A stretch of DNA of 64,000 bases from Roseiarcus sp050012775 (lineage in GTDB: Bacteria > Pseudomonadota > Alphaproteobacteria > Rhizobiales > Beijerinckiaceae): the NCBI GenBank assembly GCA_050012775.1, contig JBEKGN010000022.1, forward strand, positions 1 through 64,000, given 5' to 3'. The notes beneath the pieces were generated by a model that saw nothing but the letters and a program-made list of their open reading frames with translations, was not told the DNA's origin and searched no databases. How positions within the stretch are numbered: the first letter of the stretch is position 1; every line of letters begins with the position of its first letter. Made by a program: the position numbers and the translations under genes. Positions 62,758 to 64,000 of this stretch are shown one piece after another.

Positions 62758-63970
62758 ACTTCGCCATCGCCGCCTTCAAGTTCTCGTCGATCTTGTCGAG
62801 GAATCCCGCCGTCGACAGCCATTTCTGCTCGGGGCCGATCAGCAGGGCGAGGTCCTTGGTCATGAAGCCGGCTTCGACGGTTTCGACGCAGACGCGCTCC
62901 AGCGCATCGGCGAAGCGCGCCAGCGCCGCGTTGTCGTCGAGCTTGGCGCGATGGGCGAGTCCGCGCGTCCAGGCGAAGATCGAGGCGATCGAGTTGGTCG
63001 AGGTTTCCCGGCCTTTCTGGTGTTCGCGATAGTGGCGCGTCACCGTGCCGTGCGCGGCTTCGGCCTCCACCGTCCGGCCGTCCGGAGACATCAGCACGCT
63101 GGTCATCAGGCCGAGCGAGCCATAGCCCTGGGCGACCGTATCCGACTGCACGTCGCCGTCGTAGTTCTTGCACGCCCAGACATAGCCGCCCGACCATTTG
63201 AGCGCGGACGCCACCATGTCGTCGATCAGACGGTGTTCGTAAGTGATGCCGGCCCCCAGGAACTTGGCCTTGAACTCCGCCTCGTAGATCTCCTCGAACA
63301 GGTCCTTGAAGCGCCCGTCATAGGCCTTGAGGATGGTGTTCTTGGTCGAGAGATAGACCGGATATTTGCGCAACAGGCCGTAGTTGAGCGAGGCGCGCGC
63401 GAAGTCGCGGATCGACGCGTCGAGATTGTACATGCCCATCGCGACGCCGGCGTCGGGGAACTTGAACACTTCCTTCTCGATCACCGTGCCGTCGTCGCCT
63501 TCGAAACGCATGGTCAGGCGGCCTTTGCCCGGCACGAGGAAGTCGGTGGCCTTGTACTGGTCGCCGAAGGCGTGGCGGCCGACGACGATCGGTTTCGTCC
63601 AACCCGGCACGAGCCGCGGCACGTTCTTGCAGATGATCGGCTCGCGGAAAATGACGCCGCCGAGGATGTTGCGGATCGTGCCGTTCGGGCTCTTCCACAT
63701 TTCCTTGAGATGGAACTCCTTCACGCGCGCTTCGTCGGGCGTGATCGTCGCGCATTTGACGCCGACGCCGCAGGCCTTGATCGCCTCGGCGGCGTCGATC
63801 GTGACCTGATCGTTGGTGGCGTCGCGATGTTCGATGCCGAGGTCGAAATACTGCAGATCGATGTCGAGATAGGGGTTGATGAGCTTTTCGCGGATGAGGC
63901 GCCAGATGATGCGCGTCATTTCGTCGCCGTCGAGTTCGACGACGGGATGGCTCACTTTGATCTTGGACAT
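62756..63970 (-). CDS. icd: NADP-dependent isocitrate dehydrogenase
   Basis: TCA-cycle enzyme oxidising isocitrate to 2-oxoglutarate with NADP, 404 residues. It belongs to the eukaryote-like homodimeric subfamily usual in alphaproteobacteria, not the E. coli type. It starts MSKIKVSHPVVELDGDEMTR, has the substrate block KSPNGTIRNILGG and VIFREPI, the metal-binding region YDGDVQSDTVAQGYGSLGLM, and the NADP block EAAHGTVTRHYR. The gene is complete within the window, starting 30 bases from the right edge. Confidence 0.97.
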   Translation of the reverse strand: MSKIKVSHPVVELDGDEMTRIIWRLIREKLINPYLDIDLQYFDLGIEHRDATNDQVTIDAAEAIKACGVGVKCATITPDEARVKEFHLKEMWKSPNGTIRNILGGVIFREPIICKNVPRLVPGWTKPIVVGRHAFGDQYKATDFLVPGKGRLTMRFEGDDGTVIEKEVFKFPDAGVAMGMYNLDASIRDFARASLNYGLLRKYPVYLSTKNTILKAYDGRFKDLFEEIYEAEFKAKFLGAGITYEHRLIDDMVASALKWSGGYVWACKNYDGDVQSDTVAQGYGSLGLMTSVLMSPDGRTVEAEAAHGTVTRHYREHQKGRETSTNSIASIFAWTRGLAHRAKLDDNAALARFADALERVCVETVEAGFMTKDLALLIGPEQKWLSTAGFLDKIDENLKAAMAK

Positions 63971-64000
63971 CGACGGGTTTCCCAGCGTTCGCGATATTGC

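Overview
The window looks like a chromosomal segment of a GC-rich alphaproteobacterium of the order Hyphomicrobiales (Rhizobiales). The evidence is the F1 ATP synthase order atpHAGDC, an NDUFS6-like zinc-finger protein, an adrenodoxin-type ferredoxin with a CxxC-less thioredoxin-reductase-like partner, a perfect CtrA-type box, and a 1798-residue membrane-anchored coiled-coil protein resembling the Growth Pole Ring protein (GPR/RgsE) of budding rhizobia. The family within the order is uncertain; Methylocystaceae or Beijerinckiaceae would fit by impression. I saw no rRNA, tRNA, CRISPR array, prophage or complete insertion sequence.

Layout. 0-6 kb: an edge-truncated SGNH hydrolase, then (minus strand) rpmI-rplT-pheS-pheT and a small exported protein, with a promoter/attenuator-like leader before rpmI and two kinds of repeats between the genes. 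6-11.8 kb: beta-carbonic anhydrase, an RMD1/DUF155 protein, a BenE-type transporter, an FAD monooxygenase with the zinc-finger protein, and a divergent lipoprotein behind a CtrA-type box. 11.8-15.3 kb: a type ISP-like restriction-modification gene broken by a frameshift and an in-frame TGA, plus a small overlapping gene. 15.3-20.3 kb: atpHAGDC. 20.5-29 kb: a DUF2278 protein, then a plus-strand signalling/surface module: a 53-codon exported peptide, a CHASE2 adenylate cyclase, a Slam-like outer-membrane translocon and a FecR-domain protein with a TbpB-like C-terminal barrel. 29.5-36.3 kb: lepA, a DUF2442 protein, a flavoprotein with a small membrane protein, and a PAS-GAF-GGDEF-EAL protein. 36.6-40.3 kb: an SDR, two transporters and a cupin regulator. 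41-45.1 kb: an Mla-type lipid transporter (permease with STAS domain, ATPase, MCE protein, lipoprotein). 45.2-51.3 kb: the GPR-like giant, divergent from an Hpt protein. 51.5-55.2 kb: ferredoxin and its reductase, then a DUF3300-DUF2950 pair. 55.2-64 kb: a GAF-GGDEF-EAL protein, an MsrQ-like haem membrane protein, ycjX-ycjF, an outer-membrane barrel protein bracketed by a 264-bp direct repeat of the ycjX 5' end, and icd.

The strongest candidates for new biology are the CHASE2 cyclase/Slam-like/FecR-barrel cluster (22.0-29.0 kb), the partial ycjX duplication around the outer-membrane protein gene, the two-lesion restriction-modification locus, and the hairpin leader in front of rpmI. Many long open frames antisense to pheT, lepA, ycjX and the GPR-like gene are GC-rich shadows and were left out. 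All domain calls are by eye from motifs; no database search was run.
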